Of a stretch of DNA of 64,000 nt, positions 57,124 to 64,000 are shown piece after piece. Within the stretch, counting starts at the first letter, position 1. Each line of letters starts with the position of its first letter. Both the position numbers and the translations under genes were made by a program. The notes under the pieces are model-generated. The model was given only the letters and a program-made list of their open reading frames with translations, searched no databases and was not told the DNA's origin. This DNA comes from Companilactobacillus alimentarius DSM 20249 (GTDB lineage: Bacteria > Bacillota > Bacilli > Lactobacillales > Lactobacillaceae): assembly GCF_002849895.1 (NCBI RefSeq), contig NZ_CP018867.1:1364001-1428000 (forward strand), in the 5' to 3' direction.

Positions 57124-57894
57124 CTAATTATTTCCAATTGTTCTAAAGACCACACTATCTCTAAAATACTTCATATACTTGGGATCTAAACTCTTATCAG
57201 TAACTAAGACGTCGACTTGTTGACAATTGGTAACGACATATGGAGAAGTTTTCTTGGTCGTAAATTTGTAATTCTGAGTTACTAAGACAATCTTTTTGCC
57301 ACGTTGAACTGCCTTTCTCAAGATGGCTGCATCGGCTTTACCCATTACCGTTATATCGCCCTCATCAGTAATCCGTGAGGCACCGATAAAGACCCCATCG
57401 AATACAAAATCATTCAAGCGAATCAACGTATCAAGGGAAGAAGTATAACGATTGATTCGGTCTACCATTCCACCTAACAGTTCTACTCTAGGCAATTGGT
57501 TTTCCATCAAGTGTTCGGCGTTATCAATTCCATGTGTCACAATGGTTGCATCTATTGCACCTAGTAAATCGCAAACTTGTACTAAAGTTGTTGAAGAACC
57601 AATAAAGTACAATTTTCCGGGATGGATGTATGTGGCAGCTATTTTTGCCATTGAGGCTTTCACAGGAGATAAAATACGTTTCCGATTCAAAAACTCTGGC
57701 ACCTCATCTCCTTGAGTAATCATAACTCCACCATGAACTCTTATTGCCTGTCCTGTCGCAGTCAAATGCAAAACATCCCGCCTGGCAGTATCAAAGGCCA
57801 CGCCAAAGTGATCAGCGATTTCCTTAGTTGACAACCAACCTTTTAATTTCAAGGTTTCTAAGATCTGTACTTCTCTTTTTTCTCTTGGAATCAT
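57124..57894 (-). CDS. DeoR family transcriptional regulator
   Basis: A 256-residue regulator: DeoR helix-turn-helix (LSTKEIADHFGVAFDTARRDV) and a sugar-phosphate-binding sensor domain with FIGSSTTLVQV and the C-terminal KKIVLVTQNYKF. AAGGAGG precedes the ATG. It lies downstream of a glucose/maltose-type PTS and an orphan IS orfA, so it may regulate that PTS; the sugar is not known. Its own terminator was the stem now split by the IS. Confidence 0.88.
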   Translation of the reverse strand: MIPREKREVQILETLKLKGWLSTKEIADHFGVAFDTARRDVLHLTATGQAIRVHGGVMITQGDEVPEFLNRKRILSPVKASMAKIAATYIHPGKLYFIGSSTTLVQVCDLLGAIDATIVTHGIDNAEHLMENQLPRVELLGGMVDRINRYTSSLDTLIRLNDFVFDGVFIGASRITDEGDITVMGKADAAILRKAVQRGKKIVLVTQNYKFTTKKTSPYVVTNCQQVDVLVTDKSLDPKYMKYFRDSVVFRTIGNN

Positions 57895-57935
57895 AATTAT
57901 CCCCTCCTTTTAACAAAATGGAAAAATAGTTGCTC

Positions 57936-58495
57936 TGAAGTCAATCCATCCACTAATAAGTACTGCTACCAAAGCTTTTAAGATTTGTCGCTGGTAGTTG
58001 AGTACTAATCTTTATCCTTCTCAAATAAGAATTTTCTAACCGCAACAATTTATTTTCATGTTCCAATTCATCCAGTCTTTTACGGTCTAAAATTACCTGC
58101 TGAATATTTTTTCTAAACAAGCCCTCATATCCAAGATCATCATATTTTCTCTGCCAATTAGCGATTGTTCCCGGATTGCTGATATCAAAATAGCTTGCTG
58201 CTTGTGAATAAGTCGAATGATTCTTCTGTTTCCATTGTAAAACTTCTAACTTAAAATCGGCATCATATTCATGACTTGCCGTTCTGACTTTGAGTCCATC
58301 TGTACCATCTTTTCGGAAACGCTGGACCCAATTAAAAACGCTGAATCTACTAATACCAAATTCTTTTTCTAATGTCACTGAGCTTTTTCCATGCAAATAC
58401 TCTGTAACGACCTTTAACTTCAATTCATAATCCAATTTAGTCAAAACAAAAACCTCCTATAATCTTTTTTAACTGGTTACGGGAGGATTGCTTCA
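57936..58495 (-). mobile_element. Degenerate IS3-type remnant carrying only orfA
   Basis: Ends resemble decayed inverted repeats: TGAAGTCAATCCATCC at 57936 and, inverted, TGAAGCAATCCTCCC ending at 58495. Only an orfA is inside; orfB is absent, so it cannot move by itself. It separates the PTS EIIA gene from deoR. Boundaries are tentative. Confidence 0.5.
57953..58444 (-). CDS. Orphan IS150-type OrfA-like helix-turn-helix protein
   Basis: A 163-residue protein with two helix-turn-helix units (LEKEFGISRFSVFNWVQRF; AASYFDISNPGTIANWQRKY) and a coiled stretch LDELEHENKLLRLENSYLRR, like OrfA of IS3 elements; the last 20 residues differ from usual. AGGAGG precedes the ATG. It is open and undamaged although its orfB is missing, so it may be expressed with the PTS genes. 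Confidence 0.75.
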   Translation of the reverse strand: MTKLDYELKLKVVTEYLHGKSSVTLEKEFGISRFSVFNWVQRFRKDGTDGLKVRTASHEYDADFKLEVLQWKQKNHSTYSQAASYFDISNPGTIANWQRKYDDLGYEGLFRKNIQQVILDRKRLDELEHENKLLRLENSYLRRIKISTQLPATNLKSFGSSTY

Positions 58496-58500
58496 AAACT

Positions 58501-58986
58501 CTATTTTTCCTTTACTTCAGCTACTTTTGTATCGTGGTCAACTTGACTATCAAAATTGGCAACAACTTTATAATCCTTTACAACATCACCCGAATTAGTG
58601 ATTAGGATCATTGTCATAGGATCCTTTTTAGCTTGTTTTATCTGATCAAAGTCGGTTTTGACTAGAACTGTTTCATTGTCGACTTTATCGCCCACGCTTA
58701 CCAACGTTTCAAATGGTTTACCATTTAGATCGACTGTATCAATACCAATGTGAACAAGAACTTCCATTTGACCACATTGAATTCCTACGGCATGTTTCGT
58801 TGGAAACAATTGGCTGACTTGACCTTTTACAGGACTGTAAATATTTCCATCAGTTGGTTCTACTGCAAAGCCTTTACCCATAGCACCACTGGCAAATACT
58901 TCATCACTCACTTTATTAAGATCAGTCAATTTACCTGAAACTGGAGCATAGAAATCAATATTCTTTTTAAAATTAAATAAACCCAT
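58501..58986 (-). CDS. PTS glucose-type EIIA
   Basis: A 161-residue EIIA (Crr-like): VFASGAMGKGFAVEP, PTKHAVGI and the phosphorylated His in VLVHIGIDTVDLNGK. It starts three bases after the EIICB gene and gives it phosphate. A stand-alone EIIA next to EIICB is normal for such systems. Confidence 0.9.
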   Translation of the reverse strand: MGLFNFKKNIDFYAPVSGKLTDLNKVSDEVFASGAMGKGFAVEPTDGNIYSPVKGQVSQLFPTKHAVGIQCGQMEVLVHIGIDTVDLNGKPFETLVSVGDKVDNETVLVKTDFDQIKQAKKDPMTMILITNSGDVVKDYKVVANFDSQVDHDTKVAEVKEK

Positions 58987-58989
58987 CTC

Positions 58990-60633
58990 TTAATCCTCTA
59001 TCCCTAAATAATCTTCTACTTCTGGACCAATCGTCGAAACCTTAGTTCCATAGATAACTTGAACTCCGGTCCCATGGATAACAGTTCCAACTGCTCCGGT
59101 AGATTTCAAAAGACCTTTTTTAACAATATCAGGATTCTTTACACTAACACGTAATCTAGTTGCACAAGCTTCCAAAGTACTTATATTGGATTTACCACCA
59201 AGACCATTTACGATCATAGCTGGAACACTGTCATCTGCAGCTGAATTATCATTTGAATCAACAGTTGTACTTGTTGAAGACGAATTCTTTTCAGCAACAT
59301 AATCTTGTTTTGTATGAAGAGTTGATTCTTCTTCATCATCTTCACGACCAGGTGTCTTCAAATTGAATTTGAGGATAGCAAATCTAAAGACGAAGTAGTA
59401 CAAAGCAAAGTAGAACAAAATTAATGGTATTAAAGCTAACCAATTAGTCCGAGCTTGCCCTGGCAAAACTCCATAAAGAATCATATCTAGCAAACCACCG
59501 GAGAATGTGAAGCCGACACCAATCTTAAATAATGAAACAAAGACGGCAGAAAAGGCGAACAAGACACAGTGAATGCCCCAGAATAAGAATGGTGAAGCAA
59601 ACAAAACGGTGAATTCTAGTGGTTCAGTGATACCTGTAAGAATTGACGTTAACGATGATGAAAGTAGTAAACCTTTGACATCCTTACGTTTATTCTTCTT
59701 AGCGCAATGATACATAGCTAGAGCAGCAGCCGGGAAACCACCGATCATAACTGGGAATTCAAAAGCAAAGTATCTAGCTGCTTGCCATGAAATCTTTTGT
59801 CCGGCGCCAAGTTGTGCAAAGACAATATTTTGAGCACCAACAATTGACTTACCAGCAATATGAGCTGTACCACCAACGGCTGTTTGCCAAAATGGCAAGT
59901 AGAACACATGATGTAGACCAAAAGGAATCAAAGCACGGTAAACATAGGCATAGAAGAATGTACCAAAGTAACCTGCTTTACCAATCAATGTACCTAAACC
60001 AGCAATCCCCATGGCAATGTATGGCCATAAGAAAGCCATGATGAATCCACCAACAATACCTGCTAAAGCCCCTGCAATAGGACTAAAGTGTGTTCCACCG
60101 AAGAATGAAATAGCATCTGGGAATTTGATCTTATAGTATTTATTATGTAGCCAAACACAGATCAGACCGATAAAAATACCACCAAAAACACCAGTATTCA
60201 TCGTATTAGTGAAGCCCAACATATTTGTAAGTAGACCGCCAATTTTCTTAAGACGTCCCAACTCACCAAAATTAACAATGGCACTAGTCATCGTGGCATA
60301 CATCATAAAGTAGCCAACTAATGCAGATAGTGCGGCAACACCTTTCTCACTCTTAGCTAATCCTAGAGCAACTGAAACGGCAAATAAAAGACCTAAATTA
60401 TTAAAAATGACACTACCACAATCATTGAAAATTGTAAGCAAACGATTCAAAAATGTACCCGGTCCTAAAATACTTTCCAAATGATACATTTTAATAAATG
60501 AAGCACCTGTAAACGAAGCACCGACACCTAGAAACAGTCCAGCAACAGGCAACAAAGCAATTGGAAGCATAAATGTCTTACCAACATTTTGCAAAGCGGC
60601 AAAGGCTGTACTCCCACCTTTATTTTTTGACAT
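58990..60633 (-). CDS. PTS glucose/maltose-family EIICB transporter
   Basis: A 547-residue permease: EIIC at 1-430 with the signatures LIPFGLHHVFYLPFW and GITEPLEFT, an acidic Ser-rich linker (about 430-465) and EIIB at 465-547 with the phosphorylated Cys in LEACATRLRV. The EIIC resembles MalX/PtsG/NagE-type permeases, so glucose, maltose or N-acetylglucosamine are candidates. It forms an operon with EIIA. A perfect LacI-type palindrome sits 25 bases upstream of its start. Confidence 0.88.
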   Translation of the reverse strand: MSKNKGGSTAFAALQNVGKTFMLPIALLPVAGLFLGVGASFTGASFIKMYHLESILGPGTFLNRLLTIFNDCGSVIFNNLGLLFAVSVALGLAKSEKGVAALSALVGYFMMYATMTSAIVNFGELGRLKKIGGLLTNMLGFTNTMNTGVFGGIFIGLICVWLHNKYYKIKFPDAISFFGGTHFSPIAGALAGIVGGFIMAFLWPYIAMGIAGLGTLIGKAGYFGTFFYAYVYRALIPFGLHHVFYLPFWQTAVGGTAHIAGKSIVGAQNIVFAQLGAGQKISWQAARYFAFEFPVMIGGFPAAALAMYHCAKKNKRKDVKGLLLSSSLTSILTGITEPLEFTVLFASPFLFWGIHCVLFAFSAVFVSLFKIGVGFTFSGGLLDMILYGVLPGQARTNWLALIPLILFYFALYYFVFRFAILKFNLKTPGREDDEEESTLHTKQDYVAEKNSSSTSTTVDSNDNSAADDSVPAMIVNGLGGKSNISTLEACATRLRVSVKNPDIVKKGLLKSTGAVGTVIHGTGVQVIYGTKVSTIGPEVEDYLGIED

Positions 60634-60657
60634 ATTTAACCCTTCTTATCCTCAAAG

Positions 60658-60671
60658 GGTTACCGGTAACC
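60658..60671. promoter_or_regulatory. LacI-type operator upstream of the PTS genes
   Basis: GGTTACCGGTAACC is a perfect 14-base palindrome with central CG, the form of LacI/MalR operators. It lies between the PTS EIICB start and the preceding gene. No LacI-type gene is next to this operon. Confidence 0.65.
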
Positions 60672-60788
60672 TTTATTTGTTAATTAACATTATTTATACT
60701 AGCATGCAATTATTCCAAAGAGCTTTGTTTTATGAGATTTCAGAAAACTTGCTCAGTGTTTTTCAGCATTTAAGAACTTAAATACTGA

Positions 60789-61085
60789 TTATTGACGATT
60801 ATTTACCTTCGATAACAACTTATTTGGAAAATAATTATATTCACCGAAACCGCTGTAATTAAAGATGAATACCTTCTGATTATAAGTAAATTTGAGCTTA
60901 TGCCAGCCCTGATAAATACTTATTTCAACATCTCTTATTTGATCGAGTGACACTTCGTAATATCCAACTTCTCTTCTGCTTCTAAGGTCAAAGGTACTAA
61001 TGAGTAATTTATTATCAGCAAAAGTATAGTTAACATAGCTCACTTCATGGTCGGTATTATCGATCACTTCTAAATATTCAAACAC
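60789..61085 (-). CDS. Uncharacterised 98-residue protein
   Basis: No family recognised. Beta-rich, with many aromatic residues (YQGWHKLKFTYNQKVFIFNY), no signal or membrane segment; the alternating pattern could be a PH-like or beta-barrel fold. The GTG start is preceded by AAAGGA nine bases upstream. It lies upstream of the PTS operon, separated by 155 bases with an operator. Confidence 0.6.
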   Translation of the reverse strand: MFEYLEVIDNTDHEVSYVNYTFADNKLLISTFDLRSRREVGYYEVSLDQIRDVEISIYQGWHKLKFTYNQKVFIFNYSGFGEYNYFPNKLLSKVNNRQ

Positions 61086-61156
61086 GTCTTCACGTCCTTT
61101 CTTGGCTTCAAAAGTACTTTAAACTATGAAACGCGTTTGATAGCAAGTAAAAAGTA

Positions 61157-61206
61157 AAAAAAAGTTTGCAAATATTAATTTTTAAACTAATATTTGCAAA
61201 CTTTCA
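61157..61206. terminator. Bidirectional-looking terminator
   Basis: AAAGTTTGCAAATATTA and its complement form a 17-pair stem with A-run on the left; it follows the NAD(P)-binding protein gene on the - strand. Confidence 0.8.
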
Positions 61207-61227
61207 TTATTTTATTAGGATTATATT

Positions 61228-61821
61228 CTATTTATCAATGTCTTCGACGCCTAGAGTAACATTTTCCTTAGCGCTATCAACAGCATCAATTGCAGCCAGA
61301 ACTACCATGCTGACAGGTAAACTTCTGTGTGGTTCATCGCTATCTACTACATCGTCATCTGTAACCATTGTGGCGGGTCTAACAATAACTGTTCTAAATT
61401 TCCGTTTATTCAAATTATCCTCAGCATCACGCTTAGTTTGGATATAACGCTTATTAGCGTTAGGTATCTCGTCGGCTGACATATATACGAAGACTGGAAC
61501 GTTATTTTCTTCGGCTGCGTCAGCAATATTCAAAGCACTTTGATAATTGACTTTTTCAAAAGTTAAATTTTCATTTTGATTTTCCCGATATTCACCAATA
61601 GTATCAACCACAACATCGGCTCCCTTAAGATATTGTGTCCAAAATCCCTTAGAGAGTGCATTACCAATTTTCCAATCAACATTTTTGAGCCAAGCTTGAT
61701 TTCCTAAAGGTTCTCCTGTTCTAGAAATACTAGTTACTTCATAACCATCTTCAAGAAATTGTTGAGCAAATTCGCCTCCAGCAAATCCATTTGCTCCTAA
61801 AATAACTACTTTTTTTGCCAT
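61228..61821 (-). CDS. NAD(P)-binding atypical SDR / NmrA-like protein
   Basis: A 197-residue Rossmann-fold protein: nucleotide loop VVILGANGFAGGEF, VVDTIGEYR, FVYMSADEIP, and YIQTKRDAE in the YxxxK position. This fits short atypical SDRs of the NAD-dependent epimerase/NmrA group; the substrate is unknown. A cre-like box lies upstream. It stands alone between two terminators. Confidence 0.75.
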   Translation of the reverse strand: MAKKVVILGANGFAGGEFAQQFLEDGYEVTSISRTGEPLGNQAWLKNVDWKIGNALSKGFWTQYLKGADVVVDTIGEYRENQNENLTFEKVNYQSALNIADAAEENNVPVFVYMSADEIPNANKRYIQTKRDAEDNLNKRKFRTVIVRPATMVTDDDVVDSDEPHRSLPVSMVVLAAIDAVDSAKENVTLGVEDIDK

Positions 61822-61899
61822 AATTTATCCTCTTTCAATTAAAATTATTCAAAATCAGAAATTGCTTCGCCAACAATGTAATAATTATTCCATCATTTT

Positions 61900-61913
61900 T
61901 GAAACCGTTACCT
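61900..61913. promoter_or_regulatory. cre/LacI-type box upstream of the SDR gene
   Basis: TGAAACCGTTACCT fits TGNAANCGNWNNCW fully and lies about 80 bases before the SDR start, near a TATAA on the same stretch. Confidence 0.35.
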
Positions 61914-61935
61914 TTATAATAGCTCAATTAGGGCT

Positions 61936-61971
61936 AAAAAAATAAGATTACGAATAAATTTGTAATCTTAT
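61936..61971 (-). terminator. Terminator of the EamA transporter gene
   Basis: ATAAGATTAC and GTAATCTTAT stem over a ten-base loop; on the - strand it is followed by TTTTTTT. Confidence 0.8.
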
Positions 61972-61983
61972 CATCTCAATTTT

Positions 61984-63090
61984 TTAATTTTCTGATGGCA
62001 ATTCGTGTGATTGACGTTTCTTTTCAATTGATTCACGAACCGCTTCTTCGGTTGCACGACCACGTTTAGCTAATTCGCCATTCTCGAGTTCATCTTTTAC
62101 TTTGGCTAACTCATCAACATCTTGATGTGCCTCAGGATTATTTCGTCTAAAGATTGCCATAACACGATAAGCAATTTTTTCACCCATCAATGTTACTAAT
62201 GAACCAAGGAGAATTACTACGATACCAACAATTGTATTAGCTTTCATAGCTTCTCCAAGAATAATTAATGACAAAACTGGAGCAAGTGCAGGTTTAACTA
62301 AGAAGATCAGTGAAGCTTGTAAAATACCAACTTTTTCCATTGAAACGAAATACAAACCAAATGCTACACCAGTAACTAAGACTGATATATAAAGAATCAA
62401 TGGCAAAGTTTGTAAGCTAATTCCCTTAAAGAAGGGAATGTTAATAAATTCAGAATAGCCGCTTGGGATTCTTTGAGCGATTGGTAAATGGCTCAATCCC
62501 ATCAAAATGCCCAATTCTCCAGAACCGAACAAAAATGCTAGACAAGTCATTGAAAGTCCATTTAAACCAATTTTATTACCATTGACACGTGACATAACGC
62601 CGTAAATACCAAAGATAATTGATGACAACAAACCAAGCATAATACCCATAGCTCCACTCAAATGAAGTGGATTAATAATGATCAACAAACCAACTAATGT
62701 CAAGATCAAAGCTAACACGTTAGTTCTTGATAATTTTTCTCTTAAGAATATGAAACCAATAATCAAACCAAAGATAGGATTGGCACTTAACATAATCGCA
62801 ATAACTGATGCTGTAGTCATACCGATCGACAATTGATACAACGTCATACTTAAGACGACGATGACAAAACCTGTTAGAGCAATTCTTCCAAAATCAGATT
62901 TTGTCAAACTGACATTATTCTTTTTCAAATAGTGAATTGTAAATGGCAACAAAGCCAAACCACCAATTAAGAATCTGATAAAGTTCAATTCTATGGGGTT
63001 AAACTGTCCTCCAGCAATCTTGAGAGCAATTTCCATGGAACTGAATAGAAATGTCGGTATCAATATATAAAAGAAACTCTTTAAATTCAA
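61984..63090 (-). CDS. EamA/DMT family transporter with long charged tail
   Basis: A 368-residue transporter of ten membrane segments (1-300) in two EamA repeats (FLFSSMEIALKIAGG and the second repeat with FLVKPALAPVLSLIILGE). The last 65 residues are a hydrophilic, Glu/Lys-rich cytoplasmic tail, which the family usually lacks. The start is TTG with GGGG 13 bases upstream, so a slightly different start is possible. Substrate is a metabolite such as an amino acid; not known. Confidence 0.8.
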   Translation of the reverse strand: MNLKSFFYILIPTFLFSSMEIALKIAGGQFNPIELNFIRFLIGGLALLPFTIHYLKKNNVSLTKSDFGRIALTGFVIVVLSMTLYQLSIGMTTASVIAIMLSANPIFGLIIGFIFLREKLSRTNVLALILTLVGLLIIINPLHLSGAMGIMLGLLSSIIFGIYGVMSRVNGNKIGLNGLSMTCLAFLFGSGELGILMGLSHLPIAQRIPSGYSEFINIPFFKGISLQTLPLILYISVLVTGVAFGLYFVSMEKVGILQASLIFLVKPALAPVLSLIILGEAMKANTIVGIVVILLGSLVTLMGEKIAYRVMAIFRRNNPEAHQDVDELAKVKDELENGELAKRGRATEEAVRESIEKKRQSHELPSEN

Positions 63091-63207
63091 AACTTAATTT
63101 CATCCCCAATTTTTGCAAGTCAATATCCTAAGTGTACTCCTGATTTTGGTGTCTATTAAAATGAAAGTGTTTCCAAATACAAATTTTGCCACGTTAACGT
63201 TTTCTTT

Positions 63208-64000
63208 CTACTTATTAATTGTTGCCTTGGAATAACCTTTACCTGCAGTCAGATCATATTGGACTAAGCGATAATCATGTAAGATTTCTCTTTGCTTTTT
63301 CGACAATTCATTAGCAGACACTTGTTGCCCCTTCTCATTAACATAAAGACTTTCATTTGTACCCACACTATTTCGAGCCATCGCCGGTAAATCTTCTTGA
63401 ACTCGAGTTAACAGTGCATAATATGGTGTTACCTTTTGTTTCATCTGTTTCAAAGCTAACGGAATAAATCCGTTTGGATCCGTGATCTTCGTAGAATCTG
63501 AAAGTTTCTTTGTTCCATAATTATGTTTCAGAGCATACTTGTTGCTGTAGACAAAGTAATCTGTCTCATGTTGTACAACATTATACTTAGACATCTTATT
63601 GCCATCATAAATTCCTGGAAGATGATCTCCATACCAAACAATTGTTATTGGCTTATTCAATTTATCAATTTGATTTAGAAAATTCTTGGTAAAACTATCC
63701 GTCATATTTAAGCCCTTGGCGTAGTTTGAAACTTGCTGGAGATTCTTTCCTGCCCCTTTACCAGTAGCTTGAAATTGATTGCCAGCATAGTTAGTCGTGT
63801 ATGGCATATGATTTTGCATCGTTACAAGGTTAATAAATTGACCTTTTTTAGTTTGGTTTATCTGCCATAAAGCGTCGTTATAAGCTGACTCGTCACTAAT
63901 ATATTGACCACCGTCAGCCGTAGAAGTATACCTCAAGCCTAAGGCTCCTTTTTCATTAATATTACGAAATTTTTGTATGCCAAATCTTTGATAAACTGTC
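63208..64000 (-). CDS. C-terminal part of an LTA-synthase-family sulfatase-domain protein (5' end outside window)
   Basis: The frame continues past the window edge; at least 263 residues are visible. YTSTADGGQYISDESAYNDA, TMQNHMPY and the metal-site motif VWYGDHLPGIY are those of the lipoteichoic acid synthase/phosphoglycerol transferase family, whose catalytic domain faces outward. The long C-terminus ends with the pattern YRLVQYDLTAGKGYS seen in large multi-membrane members of lactobacilli. Whether it is the main LTA synthase or a relative cannot be told from this part. Confidence 0.8.
   Translation of the reverse strand, partial: TVYQRFGIQKFRNINEKGALGLRYTSTADGGQYISDESAYNDALWQINQTKKGQFINLVTMQNHMPYTTNYAGNQFQATGKGAGKNLQQVSNYAKGLNMTDSFTKNFLNQIDKLNKPITIVWYGDHLPGIYDGNKMSKYNVVQHETDYFVYSNKYALKHNYGTKKLSDSTKITDPNGFIPLALKQMKQKVTPYYALLTRVQEDLPAMARNSVGTNESLYVNEKGQQVSANELSKKQREILHDYRLVQYDLTAGKGYSKATINK

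Noticed and set aside
63180..63195. cre box near the end of the LTA-synthase-family gene
   Set aside because: GTTAACGTTTTCTT has two or more mismatches to the consensus and lies at the 3' end of a gene, not in a promoter.

Overview
The window is AT-rich, has strong AGGAGG-type ribosome binding sites and frequent TTG/GTG starts, and carries a dltXABCD operon, a WxL surface protein, many PTS systems and Rgg-, PadR- and DegV-type genes. This points to a lactic acid bacterium of the Lactobacillales, most like the Companilactobacillus/Lactobacillus group; the genus is inference. No rRNA, tRNA, CRISPR array, prophage or replication origin was seen. It reads as a chromosomal segment rich in sugar uptake, drug-export and regulatory genes.

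Layout. 1-6400: end of a sugar isomerase, a decayed GH1 phospho-glucosidase, a divergent LacI regulator, then a GH140-like hydrolase with a beta-glucoside PTS. 6400-9320: M50-type membrane protease, AI-2E-type membrane protein and an Rgg-like regulator. 9525-12510: OpuA-type glycine betaine ABC importer. 12840-13253: MerR regulator with its own dyad operator. 13442-17873: complete dltXABCD operon for D-alanylation of teichoic acids, including a 49-residue DltX. 18478-19712: zinc-free ribosomal protein S14 and a ROK kinase. 19968-20774: WxL protein. 20848-28848: a regulon for a beta-linked, probably acetylated, sugar: lactose/cellobiose PTS (EIIB, EIIC, EIIA), SASA esterase, ROK kinase and GH1, facing a GntR regulator and an SGNH esterase, with matching GntR palindromes in both promoter regions. 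28937-32177: two TreR-like regulators, converging on one terminator, and a phosphotrehalase. 32443-36437: MarR-controlled heterodimeric ABC exporter. 36582-45941: GNAT, small alarmone synthetase, cytosine deaminase, MFS/PadR pair, TetR/MacB-like ABC pair, DUF1836-DegV pair. 46050-52978: two paralogous amino-acid permeases flanking a three-gene ABC-2 exporter that is preceded by an undescribed 43-codon ORF. 53085-55487: TetR-HrtB/HrtA-like exporter. 55566-57089: intact IS3-family (IS150-type) element sitting in the loop of a rho-independent terminator. 57124-60633: DeoR regulator, orphan IS3 orfA and a glucose/maltose-type PTS. 60789-64000: small unknown protein, NAD(P)-binding protein, EamA transporter and the end of an LTA-synthase-family sulfatase.

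Regulation can be read directly at several places: cre-like boxes before PTS or permease genes, twin identical palindromes for the MarR and GntR regulators, and clear stem-loop terminators between most operons. The strongest unusual signals are the terminator-loop IS insertion, the unexplained small ORF and direct repeats around the ABC-2 cassette, the internal deletion in the first GH1 gene, and the esterase-containing PTS regulon.
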